Assembly (NCBI RefSeq): GCF_029227915.1
Contig: NC_079882.1
Location: 2,418,001-2,482,000, forward strand
From: Hydractinia symbiolongicarpus
Lineage: Eukaryota; Cnidaria; Hydrozoa; Anthoathecata; Hydractiniidae
Reading direction: 5' to 3'
DNA: 64,000 bases
The notes below the pieces were generated by a model. It was not told where the DNA came from and did no database searches. It was given only the letters and a program-made list of their open reading frames with translations. Positions 1 to 13,300 of this stretch are shown piece by piece (positions within the stretch are counted from its first letter, which is position 1; each line of letters starts with the position of its first letter). A program made the translations under genes and the position numbers.

Positions 1-416
1 CTTGCTGTCTCTAATACGGTGCGATTTAAACAAAGAATATTAAAATCTTTATGCAAGGTAATACATGTATTCTCTTCCAGCTTTTCTCCCAGTAAAGTTG
101 TAAACTCCAAACAACACTTGCATTCTGCAACAGTCATTAACTCGTGTATATCACATTTTTTACACTTACACCAATGTAAGTTTTCTAACCTGCTTGAGTC
201 TAAATCCTCATCTTCGTCGTCGTCTGAAATATCATTCGCAGTTTTTGATGAACAAATGTTTTTCAACTGACTTTCAGTATATTCAGGTTCGTTATCATAA
301 CACCCTTTGCAAATACTTTCATCTGTTTCAGAACTATATACTTCGCTATGTTCACTAGCACAACTACTTTCTTCGCTGCTATCCATGTCTAAGTGATTTT
401 GAGTCTCGCGGCTCAT
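1..416 (-). CDS. Partial gene: acidic protein with P2X7-C-terminus-like cysteine-rich domain
   Basis: An open frame enters from the left window edge and starts at ATG 416 (an in-frame ATG at 386 is an alternative). 138 codons are visible. Residues 1-78 are Ser/Asp/Glu-rich with an acidic run near 65-72. From about residue 79 comes a cysteine-rich block: HWCKCKKC at 81-88, ECKCCLE at 99-104, then CITLHKDF at 118-125 and CLN at 129-131. This WCxC-xx-C ... ECxCC ... CI-x2-H-x2-F ... CLN order is what I know from the P2X7 C-terminal cysteine-rich domain and from stand-alone invertebrate proteins that carry it. There is no visible membrane segment, so it is probably not an ion channel. The family assignment is from motif memory only. 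The 3' part lies outside the window. Confidence 0.6.
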   Translation of the reverse strand, partial: MSRETQNHLDMDSSEESSCASEHSEVYSSETDESICKGCYDNEPEYTESQLKNICSSKTANDISDDDEDEDLDSSRLENLHWCKCKKCDIHELMTVAECKCCLEFTTLLGEKLEENTCITLHKDFNILCLNRTVLETA

Positions 417-1314
417 ACGTCATAATTCTGTATGGTTCACGAGGAACCGTGAATGGAGTACACGGTTAATTTCAGAAAACCTTAGAACTTTAATGGGCTA
501 AAACAGCCTAAATAATGAAAATTAAGAGTTAATTTTTTTTTCAATAGTTTATTTAGATGTTATACAACGTTCTTAATTTTTTTTTAATAACATTTTTTTT
601 TGACCTTAGTTTCCCTTTAAACTACATGGACCTAAATTATTCATCTACTCATATCTCAGACAGCTTTAATTTTTCGTTAACCTAATATTTTGTCACTTGT
701 TTAAAAATTTTTCACCACTACTACTATATAAACTACAAAAGCGAACGATAAAGTTTGTTATCATGCGATGGCGCCAAATTTTATTGTTAAATCACTGTGT
801 ACATTGACCCGTGACAATCACAATAAAGAGAAATATATCCTGTTATTTTTTAATTTAGCTACTTGTTGGGCAAATGTGTAAAAGTATTCAATTATTAATA
901 ATTCAGCACTTACAAAGATATAAACAAAATTGATTTACAGTGAGGGCCAGACGACCATTGCCGCAGAGCAGTACGCTTCTCCTTTAAAAGTTCAATACAA
1001 GGTGATTTCGTATTAAAAGCATATTCTGTGATTTAAGTTTAAGGGTGTACTTGTGGATTATATTTATTCTTATTAGCAAAAAAATTTTTCAAACTTGCAA
1101 GGTATTTACATCACTTTTATTACTTCTAACGAATAAACAGATCCATCCGTTGCTGTATATTTCTCTATTAACAGATCTATTAAGCTATTTATAAATTTAT
1201 ACACATTAACCCGGTCATTGATTCAAAGACCAAATTGAAATCTACATCTTTTACATCTCTTTACATTGATAAATATTTATTACTTTAATAAATAATTTTT
1301 GATGATTATGAAAA
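417..1314. other. Intergenic spacer
   Basis: Between the start of the P2X7-like gene and the 3' end of the first receptor gene. AT-rich with T-runs around 530-600. A small perfect hairpin (TTCACG ... CGTGAA) lies near 437-454, upstream of the leftward gene. No convincing coding exon seen. Confidence 0.4.
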
Positions 1315-4300
1315 TTAGACTGCACCAAACGGAACATCTTCCTCTTTTACCCTAGTCAGTATATTGTCGTAACTGTAATATTTGTTTCGCCAAAATTGCT
1401 TCGACTTGTGAAAACCTAGAATATCTAATTTGCTGTTAACCAGCAGTTCAGGTTTTATGTCGCATGCTATTGATGTGAAAGATGAACATCTTGAATTGAT
1501 TGTAGATGACCATATTGATGACAGATTACTTCTGCTGATGTAAACTTCTCCCTTAAAATAAACAATAAAATAATCTTGAACTAATCAACCAACAGACTCT
1601 ATCAATGTGGTCAAAATAAATTAGTGAACCTTATTGTTTCCCGCAGGGCGACTTAAGTTAGAAAGCTCCCCTCTGTAAATTACCCTATAGTGCGACATTT
1701 CACGCAGGCCCTTTTACGCTGCGTTAAAATGTTTACCCCTTGAAACAACGTGTAAAAGAGGGCCGATACGAGAGTTAATTAAGACGTTATAGAACCTCAA
1801 GTTTTTTTGTTTTTTTTGTGGTGAAATTTTGAAATAATGTGACGCCATTGTCCACCTTAACCATAAAAACAAATGTTCTGACGAGGTAAACACAGAAAGA
1901 TTGTTACGGGGACAGTTTGTAATCAAAACTTTGATTCTGATAATCCTTGTAAAGGAGATATATGTACTAAAACGGTTATTCTTCCAGTTCACAATTAAAT
2001 CTAAAGTTTTACCTTTCTGCATTTTTCCCCATAACATTCTTGGTGAGATTCTTCGAGATATTTTTTTGATAAAGTTTCCATGCGTTTAAATATAATACGA
2101 TTATGGTTTTTCTTTTTCTCTATTGTATTTTCATCCACACTTGGAGATAGTAATGCTATAACGTCTTTAAAATCATCTGGTATTTTAAATCCTTTATGTT
2201 TAGCAGCAAGTAAAAAACTTGGAAACCAGCTCACTGTCTCTTGGTAAGAGGATAAGTAAAGTGGGAAATATCTAGAACAATTATTGGTATTTAATGCTAT
2301 TCCACTGATGATTTGAAGAGCAAATTCGTACGGTTTATGTTTCAGTAAAGGAGGTTCTAAAAAGGGAAAAGAAATAAAAACTAATACCCAAACACTTATG
2401 CAACATAAGATTTTTGATATTTTGCGCATGTTGTCATCTGATGTAGTTTTTATAATATTAGTCTAATTTTAAAAATCGGTTTAAAACAAGTCTCTTTTAC
2501 TTTATTTATACCTTCTTTTTGCTCTGTTAATAATGTAAATATGTAATCACATGACTGTAGATTTCTTTGCAGATATGAAGCTATGCCACCTTCATTATCC
2601 AACGTTGACTGCTCCAGCAATGCCACCTTTACCTCAACACCACAAACTGTTAGCACATATGCAAAATCACGAATAAATTTTTCGAGAATATCACATCCTG
2701 GACGATGTAGTATTAATACTGATTTCTGCTGATCTAAAAAAGGTAAGTTCTGAATTATAGTTATGTAGGCTTACAGCCTTTCAGGTGTTTGATGCTGGGC
2801 AAATAATCAACCTGCATCTGTATTATAATTCTCTCTATGCGTTTATCTTTGAATTACAATGTTAACTGCGTCAATACTCGCAATGATTTCACAGACCAAT
2901 GCCCGTAGATTTTTCATGGGTTAATGTCTAGTATATTAATGTATACTACTAGATAATCCCGTGAAAATATCCACTTTGTCAGAAATACAATGGTGAACAT
3001 TTGTCATTTGAATACTGATGACGTAAACAATGACCTGTCCATAAGTTTTGTAAACTTTGTTAAAATATATTGTGAAAAGTATAATCTAATTTGCGGAAGT
3101 CACAGGGAGATATGCAGACGTAGCCCATTATTATATCCCGATAACATTGTATATAAAACGTTCGGCAAACTTTCCCGCTGAACTTACCATTGAGAGCACA
3201 TTCATCACGTTGAAGTGGCTTTAGTCTCCTCGGGAATAAAAGACATTTTCCATAACGAACACCTCGTTTTAGCATTTGAAAAACCGCAACCGCTAACACA
3301 AGGAGAAACACTAAGATTCCAAGAACTACGTATAAAATGTCTTGCGTATTTTTTATTTTATATGTTACGGATGGTACAGGTCGAAGCTTTCCATCGCAGT
3401 CCATAGTTGATAAAAGTTTAATTCGTTGACTAAATGATTTAGGATGTTCGTAGCAAATTCGAGTAGCAATGCTGTTGGCAGTATTTGTTTCGATTTGGGC
3501 ATAACCTAAGCAAAAACACCTGCAATCATATCAACGTAGACAAATCAACGTTATATAGATAAAAGTTGTTATTATTCCTTGTCACACGTTTCTAAGCAAG
3601 AAAAAAATTTCTAGTGGGGACATTTTAAAGATAGGAACATGTGAACATAAACAGCTAATACCTTTATAAACTACCAGTTTGTACAGACGTATTAATAAAC
3701 GTTCAGGAAAACGGTGTAGGATTTAAAAACTGTGTAGGATTTAAGAAAGATGTATTTGCGTACCTTTGCACTTCTCTTCAAGGTTTTTTACACTTTCTAA
3801 ATAAAAATGGTAATTGTAGTAGTTATTATTGTGCATTGGCAATGTCTATAATAAAAATAGCAATATTAGTAACATAAAATTTCACAAATAAAACCAGCAC
3901 TACAATAACTATATTTAAACAGTATTTGGAAACACATAATGCCCTTCTTTTAACTTTCGGTGTAAAAATAAATAAAAATCTTACGATTGTAAACACTTAA
4001 CACCATTTCCTCTCCACATTCATCTAGAAAAGAAGCAAAAAATTTAATTAACCATGCACAAAAATGTTTCTTAGCTCCTGTGTAGTAACTTATGGAGTGA
4101 ATTTTTTTATTTTTAAAAAGTTATCCTAGCTGGATCTTACCAAGAGATGTATATTCTAATTTTCTGCTAACCATTGTAGGAAGGGAAATTATGTCTGCTT
4201 CATATTTTTGGCTTGGTTTTAACATAATCGCATTTGATATGTAATGGGTCTTGGAACTCTAAAAAAAACTAAAATAAGTAAGGTTTGTTCTTTTTTCAAA

Positions 4301-5672
4301 TAACCAAAATTTTTTTTCAATTAACCAAAAAATTGATTTTGTTGGCATTAATATATGCATACATTTTTGGAATGTAGAAGGAAATAGGTATATGTTTCAT
4401 ACCTTGTTTCTTGGGATGTACATCTGTTTATATGAAGTAGGCGTCCATATATTAATAAGATACCCCCAGCAATCTAACATAAGAAAACTTTGCATTGACT
4501 AAGTCCCCAATATTTAACCCAAATATTAAGATTAAGAAAATATACCACAAATGTAGTAACTATTCACCTTTGTTGTCTATCATGTTATCCCTAAACACTA
4601 AAAGCATCAGGTATGATCCGTTATGAAGGAATGATGCTTCCAACACTGCTTTATCACACTTCAAATTCTGATGAGCGCAAGCTTGAGCAAGTTGGTTGCG
4701 TGTGTCATTGCCAATAAATATTGCTGAAAAGAACATTATCGTATGAATTTTTACGTTTGTTTTTGTCAAACAGTATGGTTGTAATTCTGTTGCATATTTA
4801 AGCAGAAAGCTTTTTTGCACTTCTTAAATGAAACAGTAAATATATTGTAATGGTTAAAGTATTGGATCAGTCACGCAATAGTTCAAATGATCAGTTTTTT
4901 TGGTATTCTTTATTGCGTAAATATCTTTCTCAGAGATTTTAAAATGTTTTCTTGGTATTTCCCTGATGACATGGGCTCTCTTATCAAAAACATACTAAAA
5001 AATGGTAGCATAAGACTATCATAAAGCAAAAGGTAATGGCGGGTGTAAGCACAGACACGTCATTACTTAGAAAATTGAAAAAGGGTATGTTATTGACGAA
5101 AACAAAAACAACTACAAAATTAAAAACGTGTGTCTATCAAAATAAATATCGGCACGCTTACATTTGTCCATGTACTGGTTTTTAAAATAGGCAGCATCGC
5201 ACGTTAAGTTGTGATCTAAACCATAAATAGTTTATTAATGTACATGAAAAAAAACAAAAATTAATTGTAAATAAAAAAATTATTATAAACAAAAGAAAGG
5301 ATATTCATAAATACCTTGGGATGAATGGACTGTATCGTTCTTTAAATATAGCTAAAATTATACACAACATACAAGTTTATCAATGTCTCCAAATTATATG
5401 CATTTAAGTCTCGAAAAAAAAGGAAAACTATATAAATTCGTAGTCAGAATGTTTTCAAGTGAATTCTATACGCGAACTTAGAGCAAGCAAAAATAAAATC
5501 ACGCTCATTATCCTACGGATTCTCTTAAGCTATAGAATCCCCGTGATAAGATCAAAATTGATAAAAAATAAAGACAAACACACAACACATTTTACAGAAA
5601 TAGGCTTACATGCACTGGTACAATGACTTCAAGCAACAATAGGAACCATATCAGATAAAGGCAGTCTGCCAT
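1315..5672 (-). CDS. IL-17-receptor-like transmembrane receptor with SEFIR domain (paralogue 1)
   Basis: Predicted single-pass cytokine receptor. Twelve exons (minus order): 5672-5610, 5351-5315, 5215-5162, 4723-4568, 4473-4403, 4258-4141, 4023-3985, 3796-3764, 3505-3188, 2733-2512, 2356-2013, 1551-1315. All junctions are GT-AG and in phase, giving 563 aa. Exon 1 is a signal peptide (hydrophobic WFLLLLEVIV). The ectodomain contains NLTC, a DCWGY motif and a paired-Cys segment. The membrane helix is near residues 248-270 (VVLGILVFLLVLAVAVF). The SEFIR domain spans about 300-430: VLILHRPGCD, DFAYVL, LLEQSTL, GGIASYLQRN, CDYIF, FALQIISG. SEFIR is the cytoplasmic signalling domain of IL-17 receptors and Act1. 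The last exon encodes a Ser-rich tail (GEVYISRSNLSS...) whose counterpart exists in paralogue 2, which supports it. A TIR-domain reading is less likely given the sequence pattern. Confidence 0.82.
2179..2364. repeat. Near-identical 186-bp tract shared with 11037-11222
   Basis: This segment covers most of the second SEFIR exon, its splice acceptor and a few intron bases. It matches 11037-11222 at 185 of 186 positions; the single difference is T/C near 2340. Sequence beyond both ends diverges at once, and the preceding SEFIR exon (2512-2733 versus 13235-13459) is clearly diverged, roughly 70% by eye. Confidence 0.95.
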
Positions 5673-8600
5673 TTAAACTGTGTCTTGTTCTTTTTATGTT
5701 TTCTATAATGAACCACAAGAAAATTAGTTCAACACTTCACTGCATGTAAAAATACATATTTCTAAAACAAATTACCTAACAATAAGCATTCAAGAAAAGA
5801 TTAGGTATTGTATGATGTCGTGTTACAAAGACATGGGGTCCTAAATCTCCTTTCAACAACACTAAAATACGCGAATTTTTCTTATTGTTGCGACATTTTA
5901 AGATTGCTGTGTTGCCCGAGCGATAATATAACATTCTAATATGTCTTCGCATTGCAAACAGCGCTATTGAAAGGCTATATACCCTGTAATCACCCACAGT
6001 AGCTTAGGCATTGTTAATTAAATTAGTCACAATAGACATTATGACTACCCTTTTTTATTAAAACTCAGACCAAAAACTCATCGTGCAAAATAATATCAAG
6101 CCATCCTGATGAATTTAGCATTGATGACGAAAAATAGAGTGAAACATTTGGGCCAAGGAGAATTAAGGCCAGTGAATATGAATCTTTTTGACTAAAAAGG
6201 ATAGTCTGGTTTAAAAAACCAACTATAACAACAGTGCCATTTTATTACTTGGTTAAAGCCATACAACTCGTAAGCCAATTAGTGCGTCTAATTGCGACCA
6301 TAGGTGTATAAAACGAAAGAACAATACAGGTCCATTGTTTTGTTGACTAAATGTTTTTGTGAGTCATCATGATTTAGATTGCAATCAAGATAAACGAATT
6401 ATTGGGGCGAGACGAAAATTACAAATATTTGTCTAACCTAAAGTTTTAATTACAAACTTTGTATGATGCAAAAAAGAATGATGATGATATATTAAATTGA
6501 ATTACATTTAAAAAATAAGCTACATTCTCTTGTTTTGTAAGAAACCATGTTACTTTAAAGCACTACGCTTGACCAAACTTGACTGAGCTTTTTTTCGTCA
6601 TAAAAAATTGTCATACCATAACAGAAATATCTCTCCTGATTTGAATGATGAAAACGAGTTATAAAATCGTACTGTCAACGATATCTTATACACTAAATTT
6701 CACAAGGAAGAATTAAGTACTCCACAAACCATAACAGACAACACAAGAAGAATGTTAAAAATAGTTAATAAATTAGGGTTAGCCAATCAAAATGCGCGTT
6801 CAAGATTGTATTTAGATCTATTTTTAATATTCCCTCTAATTGGGCTCGTCGGTGACTCTCACTTCCACAATATGACAAATGTTTTTCCGAAGCAATCTCC
6901 GAAAAAGGTTTTTCTTTGAAATTTTTTCTAAAAACGTTATTGGCCATAATGTATGTTTTGAACAAGTATGCAACACTATCCTGGAATTAAACTGAAACTA
7001 AACTGAAAAAAAACAATCAAGTGCCATGTTCGTGAACAAATTATAACTATTTTAACAACGCATTTCAACATAGTAGAGTCACAAATTGGAGAAAAAGTTA
7101 CTAAATTTTGCTTTGTACGCATTTTTAAGTTGTTTTATTATTATATTCACAGCTCTCACCAGTTGTGCGGTAAATTATATTCCTATTGTCCTTTTCTGTC
7201 GTCAATGGCAAAGCTATTAAAGTTATTGTATACCTACAATACACTAAATGTCATTGACAGTGCTTGCCAAAAAATTAATCTTTCGGATTTTATTAGCTTG
7301 CAGAAAAAAAAAATCTATAGCCATGAACTGCACGAGTTAATGGGTCTTAGTCCATATTTGTTTGTTTGTTCTTAACTTATTAATAACACTTAAAAGAGGC
7401 TGCATGTCATGTAGTGCTCTTTGCGAATTCTTTATGTAACTTATTCTCTTTTATATTGCTAACTAAACTAATTGAATCAATTTAATACATAAAATAACGC
7501 AGAATGATAACTAGACCTTACGAGTAATTCGTATTTGATAAAAGCAAAGGTTGGAAGATTTTGTGTTGCATCTACTAGATTAATTTTAATAAATACGACC
7601 ATTTCGATGAATAGATTCGATTGAAGCTGTAACAGTTTTATAAATTCCACATTTTAAACGAACATGTGCTGTAAATAACAAAAGAAAGAAAACATACTTC
7701 AAAAACAAAATCACATGAAACAAAGTGTTTGTAAAATTTAAAGAATTATGTTCATTCATGTTTTTATTTGTCCTTCATTGAAAAACCTAAATTATTTTAG
7801 CAATCTGACACCTTAGGTTGAGAGCGTTTATAATCAAGTGTGGTTTGAAACATATATTTAAGAAAGCGTGTTGTTTTTCTATCTATTTGAACCATAAAGT
7901 GATCCTGCCCATATCGAGTGGGTTACTAGGTGCTTATGATACAATTTTTATATTAAAAATAAGTTCGTATTTTCGTGTTAAAAACTACAAACAAAAAACA
8001 AACATCATTACACGGACTGAGCACCACAAACAAACATGCAGAACACAAAATCTGGCAAAGACTTTAGTTCCAAAAGTTCTCTGTGAAATTTCACTCTGTG
8101 AAACTTCACTTTTGAAAGTTTCTTAAATTTAAAAGCAAGTAGAAAAAGTGCATTATTGTTCTTGAGAATCTGTGTTAAAATTACACCAAAATATCGCTTG
8201 TTGTTGGGTTTACAAATACTGAATCTACAGGAGTAACGAAAACAACCTTGTTCAGTTTTTAAATGTTTTCATACAAAATTTTTAGCCAGATTTATGTTTG
8301 AGTTTTCTTACAAATGAACTTCCTATGAAAAGGTGTTTAAACATACGAGACAGACAGTTCAAAAATAAAAAATGGGTTTCCTCTCTCAACTTTTTGTGTG
8401 ATTCTTTGACCTATGAGATCCCAACATTTGCTCAATATTGTTAACCCTACAGAGAGCTTTCGTAACAAAATTCCGCCACTAGTAGCCTTTTGTCGAACGT
8501 AGCAATAGCAAGAGGGGTAAATAAGGCAAAATCATTGGTTTTTCTTCTGATTTGGTCCTGATTTGTCAAGCAGCTTTTTACTACAATCTTAAAGCTGAAC

Positions 8601-10374
8601 GAACACACGCATTCGTGCATTTTATGTCCGCTTATTAGGACATACTTCCTTGTACAAATATTAATAATGTAGTGTGTGATAACTAATACCAATTAACATG
8701 AAGTTGTTTTGTAAATCGTATTTCTAGCCTAACTAATGCTAAACTTTGTAGGTACATACACATCAACACATTTATCAGAAAGTACAGTATATGCAAAAAT
8801 TCTTCGGCTGCCGTCTTTTTTAAACCATAGTATTGTATTGTATACTATGGTGCGGGTTTAAACACTTGACACTGAATAACCTTTAGAGGAAATCTAACGT
8901 TTCTAAATAATTGTGTCGGGTAATATACAACACACGTCGTAGCATATACATATGACGCGTCATATAAATTAAAAAAAAATAAAAACACGCAAAACTTTTC
9001 TAATATTTCCGAACCATCACCACCACATGTGCTTGCAAGTAAATCTTTAGTTTGTCCGAATACAACTAACAAAAAAAAAATTCAACTTCAATTATCATCA
9101 CTCTCGTGTTGTTAATAACACATGAGCTTCCAGCTCCTCAGCGTAGCACTTAAAACGCCATCAGGGTAAGAAATTGTGTTTGCTTTTTATTAGACACTCT
9201 CCACCGTTGTGATTTTTAGACATCTCTAACGCTTTTGTTTGCAATCTATTAAACACAGAGCTGGAGTTTTAATGCGCTTAATCTTATATCGGAAGGCAAT
9301 TACAAGGCCTTGGTTATAAAGGCATTAATTTCTGTGGTAATTTCAACATTTTTATGAAGAAACAAGAAAGACATAGGCTTATATTTGTTTATTTATTTAT
9401 TTGTATATCTTTCTTAATCTTAACAATTTTAGCTTCAATAAAAAGCTTCTAGCGCTTCATGTAACTATAACCTAAGATAAACAGGATCTCGATAAGAAAA
9501 CATTTTTACAGCGATATTTGAAGAAAGATGTAAAGACTATAACAGAGATATTTTTGTATCGCAGCCTCTTTTAAATAAATACGTCAATTGATATTAAAGT
9601 TTGATTTGTAACTTTAAGGAATTGCGTTTCTATGATTTAAGAACAGAAGTTTTAAACATCATATCAGCGCGCGCAATTAAATTTGATAATCAATACATTG
9701 CATAGTGAACGATCCTTTATTTTTCATCTGATTAAATAATAGTCATAATTTTATAGCCAATTTCCACGTACGTTACATGTTTATAGCTTATAATAAGTCA
9801 CTCCATATTTTAGTTTGCAAGCTTTTTCGCTATTGGGTTTAATAAAGAATGCAATCATTTATTCGGACATTGTAACTCATATAGCTAACTATGTCACCTA
9901 ACTACCCTGTGAGATGAATGTGTTTCCAAAATAAACATATTTTGATAATTTTATTAACAATGATACTAATTAAATGGTAATTACTACGGTACCTTGACTA
10001 ATGAGAATTGTAATCTTGACTTGACTGTTTAAGAATTAATTCATCATCAAACAATTTTTTATTAATACTTTTGATCTAAAAGCGTGCATAATTATTATTA
10101 TTGTTCCCTTGGCAAGAAGTAATTGAGATCAATGACAATTAAATTGGAGCCCTTCTCTATAAGTTTATTTCATCTTCCAAGAATTAAATTTTTTTTTCCA
10201 AAACCATCGAAATAAGAGTAATTCTTGCTGGGTAGCTATTTATTTTTATGGCAAAATATGTAAGTAAGTGAATAAGTGAATAAATAAATACAAAAAGTAA
10301 AAAATATCAGCTAAATCAATTTTATACATGACTTGTTAAGCTCTCTCACTTTTAAATTCTTTGCAGAACTCTTG
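5673..10374. other. Intergenic spacer between receptor paralogues 1 and 2
   Basis: About 4.7 kb of AT-rich sequence. Open frames here are short and lack recognisable motifs, signal peptides or paired splice sites. A perfect hairpin (CCATAGTA ... TACTATGG) lies at about 8825-8850. A low-complexity TTTA run is near 9385-9405. The 5' control region of paralogue 1 presumably starts just right of 5672. I found no further receptor exon here. Confidence 0.35.
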
Positions 10375-13300
10375 TTAGATAACATGTGTCTTTAAATTAT
10401 ACACACTGTTCCATTTATATGTGTGACTGTTGCTTGAGATCTGCGACGCATGTGACATAACGTCTGTCTCTAAATTTATTCTCTCATTTAATACTCTGCT
10501 GCATATAGAATCAACGGATTGCCAAACCGAACACAAGCTGCTTGCACTGATAAATCGTTTACCCTGAAAGAAGCAAAATTAAAGTTGTTAAAACATGATG
10601 ATACGAATTGACCGGCAGAATCGCGTTGTGACGTCAGTGGATTAAAAAGGATAAGAAAAGATTGTTAATCTGAACAAAAATAATATCTCAAAGAACAACA
10701 ATAATGTTTTTACACTGTGATAAGGGGCAAAGGGAGTTTAAAAAAAAGTTATTGAAAATATTGATGGTAAAATTTACCATTTTGAAAAGTTCATTTATTT
10801 TGCGACAAACGTTCTAGCGTTGTTGATGGCAAGTAAGAGAAACTTGAGAGCTGTGTTAGTCCACTATCAGTAACAATGTTCTAACCTTATCGCATTTGTC
10901 TCGAAAGCAGCACAAGTGTTCCTTTTCTTTCATCTTTTTTGCTAGCGTTTTCATCCTGTTGAGAATAATGACGTGTTTGTTATCTGGGTTGCTTATTTTA
11001 CCATTCAGCACTCTCAATAGTTTTTCCAGTTCGTCAGGTATTTTAAATCCTTTATGTTTAGCAGCAAGTAAAAAACTTGGAAACCAGCTCACTGTCTCTT
11101 GGTAAGAGGATAAGTAAAGTGGGAAATATCTAGAACAATTATTGGTATTTAATGCTATTCCACTGATGATTTGAAGAGCAAATTCGTACGGTTTATGCTT
11201 CAGTAAAGGAGGTTCTAAAAAGAATATAGAAAATAATGATATCAATTGCAATCATGCCTTAAGGGAAGAATTCGTTTGCGAACAATTCTTTTATTCCGGA
11301 AACAATTTCTTTCGTCACGATATTCTTTTTAATTAAAGCTAATTTATAGCGAATACTTCTTCCTATTTCTCAGGCACATAAATACATAGTTTGTTCCTTG
11401 TACGATTATTTTTAGATGAAATAGATGACAATTATATTCAATCGTGACAATAGGAAACATGTCTGCTTTTGTTAAAACAAAAGAAGATTGTATTTTCGGA
11501 TTAATCTGTTTTTGTAAAAAACATTAGGAAGGATGTCTAGCGAATGTTCCTGTTTTGTGCTTAGCGTTTTTTTATAAGAACACTTGTTTAAGAAAGCCTT
11601 GAAAATTTAGTTGCATTTTGAAGTTCTTTGGTTTACCAGTTCTTCTTTTGTGCGATTTTCTTAAGTAACAAGTCATTCTAATCCTACAATATCTTTAATA
11701 CATATAAAAGTTTTGACCAATTGTTATTACAGTTTTTGTGAAGAAAACATAGCAGTTTTCATTTTGAGCTAATCTTAGTCCAAAATGTAATTTAGGTAAA
11801 AAAAACAATCATCATCGTGACGTCACATTCGTTTAGCATGCTTTTTTGCTTGTAATGTTTTTATAGTATGTCGCTTTGTGACAATGTTTGACGTTATAAA
11901 GGAAAATACAAGCGTTTGAAAAGAGAGTCCGATTAGCCAACATATTATAATACGTTTATTTGCTTAAAAAATAAACGTAATGTCATTATTATCAATGAGA
12001 AGAAAGGGACCGACTGTTTTTGTTTTGTGATGGTTGCAACCGGTTTTTAACTGTTCTTGCTGACGTTACCAGGCTATTTGGCAAAAAAGACTTTGTAACG
12101 GTTAATTAGTTCTATGATGTACTTTCACAAACAAACTAGATGTCACAGTTAAAAAGCTTTACCGAAAGCACGAAATGTCAAAAAAGAGGAAAAATAAGGC
12201 CTCAGGCTTGTAAAGTAAACATACTTTATCACATTGTGTGTCTTGTCAACTAATTTAGGTAGTCAATGAAGATATATATCGTACCTAACGAATTGTTGTG
12301 AAAAGGTTAGAGGTATCACATGACTAACCTATACTTTGCCCTGTATTCGTAGCAGTTGCAAAATCAGCACTGTTGTATTGGCCAATTTTTTTCGTCCAAT
12401 AAATGTGAAGGGTATGTTTTGTTTATTAAAGTTGTGACGTGTTAAAGACGAGAGATGTAATTAATACTATTTTTATCATAGAGCTTAAAATTGACCGCAG
12501 TATCATCAACTAGTGACTAACAATGCACGTGAACATCATTTCAACCACGTGATGCAAATATGTTGAAACAAATTAGCGAGTCAGTGACAATGCAAACGAA
12601 CGTCAAACTGAAATTAATTAAAAAATAAACAAAATAAAGTAAAACCAGCTTAAGGTTCAAATCAATGTGTTTTCCAATCCATAAACAAAGCAGTCTTAAT
12701 TTTGCCATAAATTAAGAACGGATGTAAATTCGTTTTTTCTTTTCTCACTTGTTATTCATGTCGGTTTGATTGTTAATAAAAGCAATTGCAAAGCTCAGTT
12801 AGCAACAAAGCATTAAATTATTTCATAAACCTAAATTTTAAGGAGATTTAAAAGAAAGTACATAAACAAGAACAAAATAAGGCCGACTTGAAATATAAGA
12901 ACTGTCAGTCCCAAGTCAGATGTTACTGGTTCTGATAGAAAAGAAAAGTTTTAATTCCCCTTCGATAGATAAAGGAATAACTTTTATTCCTTTCTGATGA
13001 GTCATGTCTCATGTAGACCAATGGAAACAGTAAAATAACCTTAATTTTATAATTTGTGCCAATGCGTTACAATTAATAAAAATTAATGCTACCGTTTGGA
13101 ATTCGTTGTTTATTATCCTTATCAGACAAAAGAATTCGTTGGATAAATTTTCGTCACCTGCAGAAAATTTTGTCACTTTTGTCCAACAGTTTTTGTCTGA
13201 TAATGTAAGCGAGATTTGAAGAAAAAGTTTTAACCTTTTCTTTGCTCTGTAATTAAAATCAATATATAGTCACAGGATTGGATATTTCTCTGCAGGAATG

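Noticed and set aside
7130-8126. Open frames of 81-102 codons on the plus strand
   Set aside because: Residue composition follows AT-rich codons, with no domain, signal or paired splice sites; likely chance.
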